Source: an uncultured Eubacteriales bacterium (GTDB taxonomy: Bacteria; Bacillota; Clostridia; Tissierellales; Peptoniphilaceae). From it: 38,239 nt of DNA. Shown piece by piece: positions 24,449 to 32,753 of the stretch. The notes under the pieces are model-generated. The model did no database searches, was not told the DNA's origin, and saw nothing but the letters and a program-made list of their open reading frames with translations. Both the position numbers and the translations under genes were made by a program. The stretch spans positions 1 to 38,239 of the forward strand of contig CABTXP010000011.1 of the NCBI GenBank assembly GCA_902488815.1. Direction: 5' to 3'. Within the stretch, counting starts at the first letter, position 1. Each line of letters begins with the position of its first letter.

Positions 24449-25272
24449 AAAAATTTGGATACATGTACTATATTTGGGCAATAGTCTTTATTCTGTTTCC
24501 TTTATTATTGGTATTTTTCTATTCAGTAAACACAGGGGAAGCAGATGATTTTTCAAACCTTGCCTTTACTTTTGAAAACTATAGACGGTTTTTTGAGCCT
24601 TTATACTTAAAAATTTTAGCTCTATCAATAGGCATTTCTCTTTTATCAACTGCGGCATGTTTTATAATCGGCTATCCCATTGCTTATTTTATTGCAGGCT
24701 TAAAAGAATCTAAGAGAAATACATTAATCCTTTTATTTATTATTCCAATGTGGATGAACTTTTTGCTCCGTACCTATGCCTGGTTTACTTTACTTGGCAA
24801 TAACGGATTGTTAAATAAATTCTTGGGGCTTTTCGGATTACATGCTGACCTTATGTACAACTTAAAGGCTGTAATTTTGGGAATGGTTTATAACTTTTTA
24901 CCTTTTATGGTGCTGCCCATTTATTCCGTCTTACTTAAAATGGACTACTCTCTTGTTGAAGCGGCAAGAGATTTGGGTGCAACGGATGCACAGGTATTTA
25001 GAAAAGTTATTTTTCCTCTGTCACTGCCGGGTGTTTATACGGGGATAACAATGGTCTTCATTCCCGCTATTAGTACATTTGTAATTCCGTCACTCCTTGG
25101 CGGAAACAAATTCTATTTGATAGGTAATTTAATTGAACAACAATTTACTTTTACCGGCAACTGGGGTTTCGGAAGTGCAATATCCGTAATTCTTATAATA
25201 ATTATGCTATTGGTAATGTATCTAAGCAGAGCGTTTAACAAAGACGAAGCAGGAGGAGGGGGTCTATGGTAA
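24445..25272 (+). CDS. potB: Spermidine/putrescine ABC transporter permease PotB
   Basis: Membrane permease of 275 residues with about six helices. The cytoplasmic EAA loop that docks on PotA is clear: EAARDLGATDAQVFRKV, then PLSLPG. Its ATG overlaps the potA TGA and its end overlaps potC by seven bases, so synthesis of the subunits is coupled. Confidence 0.94.
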   Translation: MKKFGYMYYIWAIVFILFPLLLVFFYSVNTGEADDFSNLAFTFENYRRFFEPLYLKILALSIGISLLSTAACFIIGYPIAYFIAGLKESKRNTLILLFIIPMWMNFLLRTYAWFTLLGNNGLLNKFLGLFGLHADLMYNLKAVILGMVYNFLPFMVLPIYSVLLKMDYSLVEAARDLGATDAQVFRKVIFPLSLPGVYTGITMVFIPAISTFVIPSLLGGNKFYLIGNLIEQQFTFTGNWGFGSAISVILIIIMLLVMYLSRAFNKDEAGGGGLW

Positions 25273-26063
25273 ACAAATTTAATAAATTTTTAAAAGACTT
25301 CTACATTCTTCTGATATTTTTATTTTTATATGCTCCAATCGCCGTGTTAATAGTATTCAGCTTTAACGACTCTAAAATCAGAGGAGCATGGGCAGGCTTT
25401 ACTTTTAAATGGTATGAAGAATTAATATATGACCCGATCATATTAAAGTCCTTATATACAACATTAATAGTTGCCGTAATAGCGACGATAGTTTCAACTG
25501 TTATTGGAACTCTTGCCGCCGTAGGCATATATAATATGAAAAAAGGTTTCTTAAAGGAATCTCTCTTAAGCATCAATTATTTGCCGGTACTTAATCCCGA
25601 TATAGTAACTGCCGTTGCTCTTATGGGACTTTTTGCCTTTGTAAAATTGGATCAAGGGTTTTTAACTCTTACAATTGCACACATTGTCTTTTGCATCCCC
25701 TATGTAATTTTGTCCATTATGCCGAAGCTGCAACAGTTAGATAAAAATATTGTTGAGGCTGCAATGGACCTTGGTGCAAAGCCTTGGTATGCAATAAAAA
25801 ATGTTGTGATACCACAAATTATGCCGGGCATTACAACAGGCGCTTTAATGGCCTTTACATTGTCTATAGATGACTTCGTTGTAAGTTTTTTCACAACGGG
25901 ACAAGGGATACAAAATCTGTCCATCAGTATTTATTCCATGGCAAAGAAGGGGATTAATCCGTCAATTAACGCCTTATCTACAATAATGTTTGTAGTCCTT
26001 TTAATTCTTTTAATAATTATAAATAAAAGGACTGCAATGCTTGCAAGGGGGGAAGGTAAATGA
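25266..26063 (+). CDS. potC: Spermidine/putrescine ABC transporter permease PotC
   Basis: Second permease subunit, 265 residues, about six helices. Its EAA loop reads EAAMDLGAKPWYAIKNV followed by IPQIMPG. The conserved SIDDFVVSFF segment of PotC/PotI permeases is near residue 200. It overlaps potB upstream and potD downstream (ATGA). Confidence 0.94.
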   Translation: MVNKFNKFLKDFYILLIFLFLYAPIAVLIVFSFNDSKIRGAWAGFTFKWYEELIYDPIILKSLYTTLIVAVIATIVSTVIGTLAAVGIYNMKKGFLKESLLSINYLPVLNPDIVTAVALMGLFAFVKLDQGFLTLTIAHIVFCIPYVILSIMPKLQQLDKNIVEAAMDLGAKPWYAIKNVVIPQIMPGITTGALMAFTLSIDDFVVSFFTTGQGIQNLSISIYSMAKKGINPSINALSTIMFVVLLILLIIINKRTAMLARGEGK

Positions 26064-27103
26064 AAAAGAGTTTTAGATTGACTGTGATTGTATTTTTCAT
26101 TTTAATTTTAACTTCCTGCGGAGAAAATAAAAGCGACAAACTTAGAGTATATAACTGGGGCGACTATATAGACCCGGTTACAATTACAATGTTTGAAAGG
26201 GAATACGGTGTAAGTGTAAATTACGAGACCTTCTCTTCCAATGAAGATTTATATGTAAAAGTTAAAAAGAGTTCAGACGCCTATGACGTTATTGTACCTT
26301 CAGACTACATGATTGAAAGGATGATAGGGGAAGGTCTTATTCAAAAAATAAATTTAGACAATATTCCTAATTTCAAAGGTGTTATTGAAGACATAAAGTA
26401 TCCTGAGTTTGACCCTACCAATGAATACTCAATGCCATATTTTTGGGGCACAATCGGTGTTATTTATAATAAAAAGATGGTAGACCACAAGGTAGAAGGC
26501 TTTGACGAATTATGGAAAAGTGAAAACAAGGGTAAGATTATTATGTACAACTCCATAAGGGACTCAATTGCCATTGCTTTAAAATACAAAGGCTATTCTG
26601 TAAATACTTCCGATATTAATGAGTTAATAGAAGCAAAACAGGCTTTAATGGAACAAAAACCTTTGGTATATGCTTATCTTGCCGATGAAGGAAGAGACGT
26701 ATTGGTTCAGGAAGACGCAGCCATAGGGGTTATGTATTCGGGAGATGCTCTAATGATGATGGAGGAGAATGGCAATTTGGAGTACGTGATTCCAAAAGAA
26801 GGGACCAACGTGTGGTATGACTCTTTTGCAATACCTTATAACTCCAAAAATAAAGAGATGGCTGAAAACTTTATAAACTTTATGTTAAGACCTGATATTT
26901 CTGCAATAAATGCGGAGTACTGTGTAGGCTATACATCTCCTGTGGAAAAGACGAGAGAGCTTTTGCCTGATGAGCTTAAAAACTCCAATGTTATCTATCC
27001 AACAAAAGAAGATCTATCTAAAATGGAAGTATATAAAAACATTCCGGGTATCTTACCTATATATGACAGAATTTGGACTGAAGTCATTGGAACTATGAAT
27101 TAA
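26060..27103 (+). CDS. potD: Spermidine/putrescine-binding lipoprotein PotD
   Basis: Extracellular substrate-binding lipoprotein of the polyamine importer. The signal peptide (1-19) ends in lipobox LTSC with lipidated C20. The mature start LRVYNWGDYIDP is typical of PotD/PotF. Residues such as the NWGDYI tryptophan/aspartate and YDVIVPSDYM match the polyamine-binding family, and the mid-protein IPYNSKNKEMAENFINF helix is also typical. 347 residues. It completes potABCD in canonical order. Confidence 0.95.
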   Translation: MKKSFRLTVIVFFILILTSCGENKSDKLRVYNWGDYIDPVTITMFEREYGVSVNYETFSSNEDLYVKVKKSSDAYDVIVPSDYMIERMIGEGLIQKINLDNIPNFKGVIEDIKYPEFDPTNEYSMPYFWGTIGVIYNKKMVDHKVEGFDELWKSENKGKIIMYNSIRDSIAIALKYKGYSVNTSDINELIEAKQALMEQKPLVYAYLADEGRDVLVQEDAAIGVMYSGDALMMMEENGNLEYVIPKEGTNVWYDSFAIPYNSKNKEMAENFINFMLRPDISAINAEYCVGYTSPVEKTRELLPDELKNSNVIYPTKEDLSKMEVYKNIPGILPIYDRIWTEVIGTMN

Positions 27104-27110
27104 TTTAACT

Positions 27111-27142
27111 ATTGTAAGTGAAATTTTACCAATTTTATATTT
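27111..27142 (+). terminator. Weak terminator-like hairpin after potD
   Basis: A bulged 7-bp, AT-rich stem (ATTGTAA with TTACCAAT, 27111-27117 with 27126-27133) followed by TTTTATATTTT. Much weaker than the other terminators here; read-through into xpaC is possible. Confidence 0.35.
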
Positions 27143-27150
27143 TGAGATAG

Positions 27151-27156
27151 TATAAT
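27151..27156 (+). promoter_or_regulatory. Possible -10 box of the xpaC-telA operon
   Basis: A perfect TATAAT 22 bases before the ATG of xpaC, but no good -35 box at 16-18 bases upstream. The implied start would leave a very short leader with the GAGGTG site. Confidence 0.4.
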
Positions 27157-27172
27157 AATAATGAGGTGTGAT

Positions 27173-28288
27173 ATGAGTAACGATGACAAAAATTTTGACA
27201 ATATAGAAAATCGCATTAACACTATCTTAAAAGAGGACAACTACAAAGACCTTGACAAGGAGTTTGAAGATACAATTGAGTCTGTAATTTCTTTAATCAG
27301 ATCAGGAATTTCTCAAGGGATCACCCAAGTTGGTAATGCATTTAATAAACCTGAAAAAAATAGAGGACCCATTAAGCCCGTAGACAATAACAGGTATGTG
27401 GACAAGAAACTTATGAAGAAAATGTCATCGACATTTATATATAATGTAATCGGCATAATATCGGGCATATCTGCTTTGGGTATAGCTGATGGCGGCGACA
27501 GCTTATTTTTGGGCATGGTCATGGGTCTTATAAGTTTTTTGTGCATTAGAACAAGTATATTAAACAAACGTAGGTCCACAAGGCTTAACAGGTATCTGAG
27601 AGAATTGGGCTCAGGCACAGTGATTACAGTAAGAGACTTGGCATCAGCTGTAGGAAGGTCTGAAAAAACAGTAATAGGCGACATTAATTACTATATTAAA
27701 AAGGATGTTTTAAAAGAAGCACGTTTAGTTGATGACAACAGAATATTTTTATTGGATAAAGCCACTTATGAAATGTACAAGGGCTATGACAAGAGCTTGG
27801 TCTATGAAAATAAAAAGGAACTTTCAGGAAGTGCAGAAGCCATATCTAAAGACCAGTATGTTAAAGGCTTAGACGATTTGCCTAAGCATGTTGAGGCGTT
27901 AAATAGAGAAAAAATTGGACTTCCTGCTGAGATTGAAGGCAAGGTAGATAAGATTATAAACATAGTTCAGGTTATTTCCGATTACGGAAAAGAACACAAA
28001 GAAATAATCCCCGACTTAAGTAAGTTTTCAAGCTATTATTTGCCGGCTACCATAGAACTCACTAAAAGATACAAACAGTTTATGCCTGTGGATACGGAAG
28101 ACTCATTAAAGTCCAGGGAAGAAATTTCAAAGACCTTGGATACTATTGAATACGGATTTAACTCCTTAATTGAAAATATTCAAAAGGATTTAGTCATGGA
28201 TACAAAGGCAGATATAACAGTTTTAAAGCAGATGCTTAAACAAGACGGACTTGTAAAAGAAAGGAACGAATTATGGAAAGAGAAATAA
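27173..28288 (+). CDS. xpaC: XpaC-like membrane protein (5-bromo-4-chloroindolyl phosphate hydrolysis family)
   Basis: 371 residues. Order: an acidic, helical N-terminus (1-60), two membrane helices (about 87-104 and 110-127), a basic segment (NKRRSTRLNR), a winged-helix-like region (about 145-200: ITVRDLASAVGRSEKTV, then DDNRIFLLD), and a long helical C-terminus. The family is named for a screening phenotype in Bacillus and its biochemical function is unknown. The partner downstream is TelA, the same pairing as Bacillus xpaC-yaaN, and the two overlap by 16 bases. The ATG at 27173 is set by GAGGTG (27163-27168); an upstream ATG at 27161 has no site. The DNA-binding-like region close to a membrane anchor is odd and may serve protein contacts instead. 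Confidence 0.85.
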   Translation: MSNDDKNFDNIENRINTILKEDNYKDLDKEFEDTIESVISLIRSGISQGITQVGNAFNKPEKNRGPIKPVDNNRYVDKKLMKKMSSTFIYNVIGIISGISALGIADGGDSLFLGMVMGLISFLCIRTSILNKRRSTRLNRYLRELGSGTVITVRDLASAVGRSEKTVIGDINYYIKKDVLKEARLVDDNRIFLLDKATYEMYKGYDKSLVYENKKELSGSAEAISKDQYVKGLDDLPKHVEALNREKIGLPAEIEGKVDKIINIVQVISDYGKEHKEIIPDLSKFSSYYLPATIELTKRYKQFMPVDTEDSLKSREEISKTLDTIEYGFNSLIENIQKDLVMDTKADITVLKQMLKQDGLVKERNELWKEK

Positions 28289-29412
28289 AACTCACTCTTG
28301 ACAACACAGAAGACGTACCGGAATTAAAAATTGATGATTTAAAAAATGAACCTAAGATGCCTGTAAATGAAGTAGTACTTACAGAAGAAGAAATGAAAAT
28401 GGTCGATGAATTTGCAAAATCCATTGATTTAAAAAAGACCAATGAAATTTTGGAATACGGATCAGGTGCTCAAACTCAGATAGCAAATTTTTCCGAAAAG
28501 ACATTAAACCAAGTTAAGACAAAGGACTTAGGCGAAGTGGGGAATATGCTTGGAGATATTGTTAATGAACTTAAGTCTTTTGACGTGGACGAAAAAGACA
28601 AAGGTCTGTCTAAATTTTTTAAGAAGACGTCAAATAAGTTTACAGCACTTCAAACAAAATATCAAAGTGTAGAAAAAAACGTGGAAGACATATCCAAAAA
28701 CCTTGAGGCTCATCAAGTGACTTTGATGAAAGACATTGCCACAATGGATCAAATGTATGAGCTTAACTCTTCATATTACAAAGAGTTGTCCATGTATATA
28801 ATGGCGGGTAAAAAGAAATTAGAAGAAGCAAAGGCTGTAGAGCTTGCCGCTTTAGAAAAAGAAGCTGTAGAAACTAATTCACCTGCGAAGATTCAGGAAG
28901 CAAAAGACTTTAGAGAATCAATTCACAGATTTGAAAAGAAACTTCACGACTTGGATTTAACTAGAATGGTCTCACTTCAAATGGCACCGCAAATAAGAAT
29001 GATTCAAGCAGGCAACACTGTAATGGTGGAAAAAATACAATCCACAATTGTAAATACAATTCCTCTTTGGAAGAGTCAAATGGTATTGGCAATGGGATCA
29101 TTACACACATCACAAGCAGCCAAAGCTCAAAGGCAGGTAACGGAACTCACAAACGATTTGTTGAGAAAGAACGCGGAGGCGTTACATCAAGCTTCAGTAG
29201 AAACAACAAAGGCGGCTGAGGAAAGTATTATTGACATAGAGACAATTAAGTACACCAATGACCAGCTCATAAGCGCCTTGAAAGAAGTAAGACAAATTCA
29301 AGAAGACGGAGTTAAGAAAAGACTTGCGGCAGCAGATGAAATTCAAAAATTGGAAAATGAATTAAAGACAAATCTTATGGCGATAGCAAGAGGAGAAGAA
29401 CCTCTACAATAG
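28273..29412 (+). CDS. TelA/YaaN family protein (toxic anion resistance)
   Basis: 379 residues, almost entirely helical, soluble, with a short acidic N-terminus and long coiled-coil stretches. The family's characteristic middle (DLDLTRMVSLQMAPQIRMIQ) and later segment (NTIPLWKSQMVLAMG) are present. Named for plasmid tellurite resistance, but most chromosomal copies have no shown link to tellurite; cell-envelope stress roles have been proposed in other Firmicutes. It is coupled to xpaC by an overlap and followed by a strong terminator. Confidence 0.9.
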   Translation: MEREIKLTLDNTEDVPELKIDDLKNEPKMPVNEVVLTEEEMKMVDEFAKSIDLKKTNEILEYGSGAQTQIANFSEKTLNQVKTKDLGEVGNMLGDIVNELKSFDVDEKDKGLSKFFKKTSNKFTALQTKYQSVEKNVEDISKNLEAHQVTLMKDIATMDQMYELNSSYYKELSMYIMAGKKKLEEAKAVELAALEKEAVETNSPAKIQEAKDFRESIHRFEKKLHDLDLTRMVSLQMAPQIRMIQAGNTVMVEKIQSTIVNTIPLWKSQMVLAMGSLHTSQAAKAQRQVTELTNDLLRKNAEALHQASVETTKAAEESIIDIETIKYTNDQLISALKEVRQIQEDGVKKRLAAADEIQKLENELKTNLMAIARGEEPLQ

Positions 29413-29440
29413 AAAAAGACCGGAAATCCGGTCTTTTTTT
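29413..29440 (+). terminator. Bidirectional terminator between telA and ychF
   Basis: A GC-rich stem of about 11 bp (29413-29423 with 29428-29438), a 4-base loop and seven T (29434-29440). The opposite strand also ends in a short T run, so it can serve the converging ychF transcript. Confidence 0.9.
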
Positions 29441-29447
29441 GTGCTTA

Positions 29448-30542
29448 TTAAACATTAAATTTAAACAAGACAACGTCGCCGTCTTGCATTACATATTCTT
29501 TGCCTTCACTTCTTATCAGGCCAAGCTCTCTTGCTTTTACCATTGAGCCTGTCTTTACAAGGTCATCGTAGGAAATAACATCGGCTTTAATAAATCCTCT
29601 TTCTATATCAGAGTGGATTTTGCCTGCGGCTTCAGGTGCCTTGGTTCCTTTCTTAATTGTCCAAGCTCTTGTTTCCTGTTCACCTGTAGTTAAGAAACTC
29701 ATAAGTCCCAATAGGGAATAGGAAGACTGTATAAGTTTATCTAATCCTGATGATTTCACACCCATTTCTTCAAGGAACATTTCTTTTTCATCATCTTCAA
29801 AGCCTGCAATCTCAGCTTCCAATTCAGCGTTTATAACTATACATTCATCGCCGTGTGACTTTGCAAACTCTCTTACTTCTTTTACATATTCGTTAGAATT
29901 GCCGTCGTCTTTTAAAGATTCCTCATCTACATTAGCACAGTAGATAATTGGCTTTGATGTAAGGAGTTGGAAGTTTCTGATCATTTTCTCCTCTTCAGGT
30001 GTAAGCTCAACAGTTCTTGCAGGCTTTCCTTCTTCAAGGGCTTCTTTAATTTTAATTAAAAGGTCCAACTCCGGCCTTAAACTCTTGTTAGCCTTTGCTT
30101 GCTTGTCTAATTTTGAAATCCGTTTTTCAACTTGCTCCAAGTCGGAAAAAATAAGTTCCAAGTTGATTACATCAATATCTCTTAATGGGTCGACAGATCC
30201 GTCTACGTGAATAATGTTTTCGTCGTCAAAACATCTGACCACATGAACCAATGCATCAACTTCTCTTATATTTGATAAAAATTGATTGCCAAGCCCTTCG
30301 CCTTTACTTGCGCCTTTTACAAGGCCCGCGATGTCAAAAAACTCGATAGTTGCATATATAATCTTTTTTGAATGACTTAAATCTGAAAGGGCTTTAAGTC
30401 TTTCGTCAGGCACAGTTACAACACCTACATTTGGTTCAATTGTTGCAAAAGGGTAGTTGGCAGCTTCCGCCCCTGCCTTTGTAAGAGCGTTAAATAAAGT
30501 TGATTTACCTACATTGGGAAGTCCTAATATACCAAGTTTCAT
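29448..30542 (-). CDS. ychF: Redox-regulated ATPase YchF (Obg-related)
   Basis: Universally conserved OLA1/YchF ATPase that binds ribosomes. The N-terminus MKLGILGLPNVGKST holds the G1 motif at 7-14. The G3 region is DIAGLVKGASKGEGLGNQFL in two parts. The G4 position reads NVDE rather than NKxD, which explains ATP preference in this family. A coiled coil (about 130-190) and C-terminal TGS domain follow. 364 residues, normal. On the minus strand the ATG is preceded by GAAAGGAT. It is the only minus-strand gene in the window and has its own extended -10 promoter. Confidence 0.97.
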   Translation of the reverse strand: MKLGILGLPNVGKSTLFNALTKAGAEAANYPFATIEPNVGVVTVPDERLKALSDLSHSKKIIYATIEFFDIAGLVKGASKGEGLGNQFLSNIREVDALVHVVRCFDDENIIHVDGSVDPLRDIDVINLELIFSDLEQVEKRISKLDKQAKANKSLRPELDLLIKIKEALEEGKPARTVELTPEEEKMIRNFQLLTSKPIIYCANVDEESLKDDGNSNEYVKEVREFAKSHGDECIVINAELEAEIAGFEDDEKEMFLEEMGVKSSGLDKLIQSSYSLLGLMSFLTTGEQETRAWTIKKGTKAPEAAGKIHSDIERGFIKADVISYDDLVKTGSMVKARELGLIRSEGKEYVMQDGDVVLFKFNV

Positions 30543-30570
30543 ATACTTATCCTTTCTTTTTTATAAATTC

Positions 30571-30579
30571 AGTATAACA
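30571..30579 (-). promoter_or_regulatory. Extended -10 promoter of ychF
   Basis: Read on the minus strand: TG-T-TATACT. No -35 box at the usual distance, as is common for extended -10 promoters. It lies about 30 bases upstream of the ychF start. Confidence 0.6.
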
Positions 30580-30641
30580 CAAAATTCATGATTTATTTTA
30601 ACGTAATCATTAATTTATCAGGCTTAAAGTGGATAAATGTT

Positions 30642-30670
30642 TTGTTTAATAAAATAATTTATTGTATAAT
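30642..30670 (+). promoter_or_regulatory. Predicted promoter of the pseudo-ABC/ABC-2 operon
   Basis: TTGTTT (30642-30647), 17 bases, then a perfect TATAAT (30665-30670). Transcription would start near 30677, giving a leader of about 24 bases with the GAGGTGA ribosome binding site. It is divergent from the ychF promoter. Confidence 0.75.
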
Positions 30671-30700
30671 AACATTGATAATTGTTGAAGAGGTGATTAA

Positions 30701-31801
30701 ATGAGTGCAATTGTCGTAAATAGTTTTAATAAGAAATTTAACGGCGTAAGTCTTCGCGATTTAAATTTAGAAATTTTAGACGGTGAATTTTTTGCATTAC
30801 TTGGCGATGAAAATTCCGGCAATACAATTTTAGGCAAGGTTATTTTTAATTTTCTTAAATCTCAAAGGGGAAGTGTGAGAGTTTTTGATTTGGATCCTTC
30901 TTCTGATTCAAAGGAAATCAAACAATACTGCGCTTATTCTCCAAAGGAAATTTATTTCAATGACAATCCTAAGGCTATAACGGTTTTTAAAAATACTTTA
31001 AAGACTCACAATCTAAAGACGACTGACGAGTTGGAGTACTTACTTGAGTATTTTAATTTTGATGAAAGACAAAAAGTTAATGACATGGAAGACTGTTACA
31101 AGAGAATTTTTTCTATCATCAATGCTTTAATTGTTAAGCCGAGGCTTGCTGTTATGGAATACATGACAGACGGTTTGCCAAAAGACGTTGTGGCTAAGCT
31201 TTTTGTATATTTGGAAAATAAAAGAGAAGAAGAAGGACTTACTTTATTATTTGTATCAGGAGACTATGAAAACGCTCAAAGATACTGTGACAGAGTTGCG
31301 GTTATGGAAGAGGGTCATGTAAAAGAAGTAACCTATGTTAAAGACAAATTATCTAATGACAAAATATTGAGAATTTATCACGAAAATATTGACATGGAAA
31401 GATTTGACAATATAGGATGTGTTCCGATTTACAGAGGTAAAGACTACTCAGAACTTTATTTTAACGGCGATGCAAGTCTACTTGTAAGCTTAATTGCAAA
31501 TGAAGACATTAAGGACTTTACAATTGAGGATGCCGATCTTTCTCAAAAAATTAGAGCTATGAATTCCGGATCCAAGTACAAAGCTCCCGTTTCAGCTCCG
31601 AAGGAAGAGATAGAAATGGCATATGAGTATGAAACTTCTCAAGCAGATGAGTCTGAATCAGATGATGTTATTGGAGATACGGAAGTAATCGGATCTGCTG
31701 ATGTTGAAGCAGATGATGAAACTTTATTGGATGAAGAGTCTGAAGATGAAGATACACAAGTTTTAAATGATGTTGACAATATAGGAGGTGGGAAAGAATG
31801 A
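30701..31801 (+). CDS. Degenerate ABC-type ATPase homologue with acidic C-terminal tail
   Basis: 366 residues. The first 210 follow the plan of ABC-2 exporter ATPases, but every catalytic motif is altered. Walker A reads G35-DENS-G40-N41-T42, with Asn for the essential Lys. The signature position reads MEDCY (129-133) instead of LSGGx. The Walker B strand ends M152-E153-Y154 instead of L-D-E. The H-loop position is G187. Fold-defining stretches remain, such as CDRVAVMEEG (196-205). Residues from about 301 form a low-complexity tail dominated by Asp and Glu. The frame is fully open, with a good promoter and ribosome binding site, so it looks like a maintained pseudo-ATPase rather than a decaying gene. 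Its TGA overlaps the permease ATG. A regulatory or scaffolding role for the permease is inference. Confidence 0.85.
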   Translation: MSAIVVNSFNKKFNGVSLRDLNLEILDGEFFALLGDENSGNTILGKVIFNFLKSQRGSVRVFDLDPSSDSKEIKQYCAYSPKEIYFNDNPKAITVFKNTLKTHNLKTTDELEYLLEYFNFDERQKVNDMEDCYKRIFSIINALIVKPRLAVMEYMTDGLPKDVVAKLFVYLENKREEEGLTLLFVSGDYENAQRYCDRVAVMEEGHVKEVTYVKDKLSNDKILRIYHENIDMERFDNIGCVPIYRGKDYSELYFNGDASLLVSLIANEDIKDFTIEDADLSQKIRAMNSGSKYKAPVSAPKEEIEMAYEYETSQADESESDDVIGDTEVIGSADVEADDETLLDEESEDEDTQVLNDVDNIGGGKE

Positions 31802-32628
31802 CAATATTTGGAAGTGAAGTTAAAAGCTCATTAAAGAAGTTTTTCACTTGGCTAATAGTTTTAATTGTATTTGTCGGACTTCTCACTGCTTTTTATCCTC
31901 TTATTGCAAAAGATAATTTGGATGAGATTATTAGGGACTTTGTTGCGTCTATGAGCCCGAAATTAAGAGCGGGACTTTTCTTGTCTGAAGATTTTGATCC
32001 TTCCGATTTAGGTCAATACTTGGCAATGATGTTTAAATATATTAGTGTATTGACAGGAATTTTTGCAATTCAAATCGGAGCAAAAGCCCTTGCAAGGGAA
32101 GAAGAGACAGGAAATATTCAATACCTTTATTCGAATCCTATTTCCCGTTCTGAAATTGTGACAGGAAAGTTTTTGGCTGGAATTTTTATACTGTTCCTAT
32201 TTTATTTGATTTTCGGAGCAGTTACTTTTGGAATTTCCTTTGCCTTTAAAACAGATACGGTAGTTATGAGTAAGATTTTAACGGATATTATATTAATATT
32301 TGTAGGACTTTTTGCACAAGGACTTGTATTCTTGGCAATAGGCTTCTTCATTTCATCATTTTTGAGAAACTCACATGCGGCTGAAGGTATCGGTACTGTT
32401 GTAGTTCTAATTTTAGGTATAGCAGCTGTAGTGACAAATGTTTTGGCAGCATCAAGTGCCGAATCAATGGCACCTCTTAGCAAATTCTTGCCTTTCGGAG
32501 CCTTCGGTCCTACTGCAATGATGAATTTAAATTTTGACATATTCGTAATGATTATAAATTTAATTGTGCTTATTATATTCTTAGTACTTTCATATGTAAT
32601 ATACTTAAGCAAACAATATAAATATTGA
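31798..32628 (+). CDS. ABC-2 type transporter permease
   Basis: 276 residues with about six membrane helices (near 17-36, 79-100, 122-150, 157-188, 193-215, 247-271). The cytoplasmic segment between helices 2 and 3, LAREEETGNIQYLYSNPISR, is typical of NatB/NosY-type ABC-2 permeases, where it contacts the ATPase. The substrate is unknown. It starts at an ATGA overlap with the degenerate ATPase gene, after a strong GGAGGTGGG. No competent exporter ATPase lies beside it, so it either borrows one from elsewhere or works in an unusual way. Confidence 0.87.
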   Translation: MTIFGSEVKSSLKKFFTWLIVLIVFVGLLTAFYPLIAKDNLDEIIRDFVASMSPKLRAGLFLSEDFDPSDLGQYLAMMFKYISVLTGIFAIQIGAKALAREEETGNIQYLYSNPISRSEIVTGKFLAGIFILFLFYLIFGAVTFGISFAFKTDTVVMSKILTDIILIFVGLFAQGLVFLAIGFFISSFLRNSHAAEGIGTVVVLILGIAAVVTNVLAASSAESMAPLSKFLPFGAFGPTAMMNLNFDIFVMIINLIVLIIFLVLSYVIYLSKQYKY

Positions 32629-32637
32629 TATCGAATG

Positions 32638-32668
32638 ATAGTGTTGGTTATGCCGACACTATTTTTTT
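32638..32668 (+). terminator. Terminator after the ABC-2 permease
   Basis: A 10-bp stem with one G-U pair (32638-32647 with 32653-32662), a 5-base loop and seven T (32662-32668). Confidence 0.88.
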
Positions 32669-32714
32669 ATGTCTATAAAGAGAATTTTGTTCTATATTAG
32701 AAGATTTTTTATAG

Positions 32715-32720
32715 TATAAT
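32715..32720 (+). promoter_or_regulatory. Probable -10 box of the nucleoside importer operon
   Basis: A perfect TATAAT 34 bases before the coding start. The nearest TTGTTC (32687-32692) is 22 bases away, too far for a standard -35 box. The gap from 32669 to 32753 holds nothing else I can support. Confidence 0.5.
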
Positions 32721-32753
32721 CTAGATAATAGATAAAAGTAGCGAAGGAGGTCG

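Noticed and set aside
22815..30652. The shared 12-mer TTTTGTTTAATA upstream of the XRE-cupin gene and of the pseudo-ABC gene as a common operator
   Set aside because: In DNA this AT-rich a 12-mer of T/A/G can recur by chance; it overlaps the -35 box in one case and lies after the presumed promoter in the other, so a shared site is not supported.
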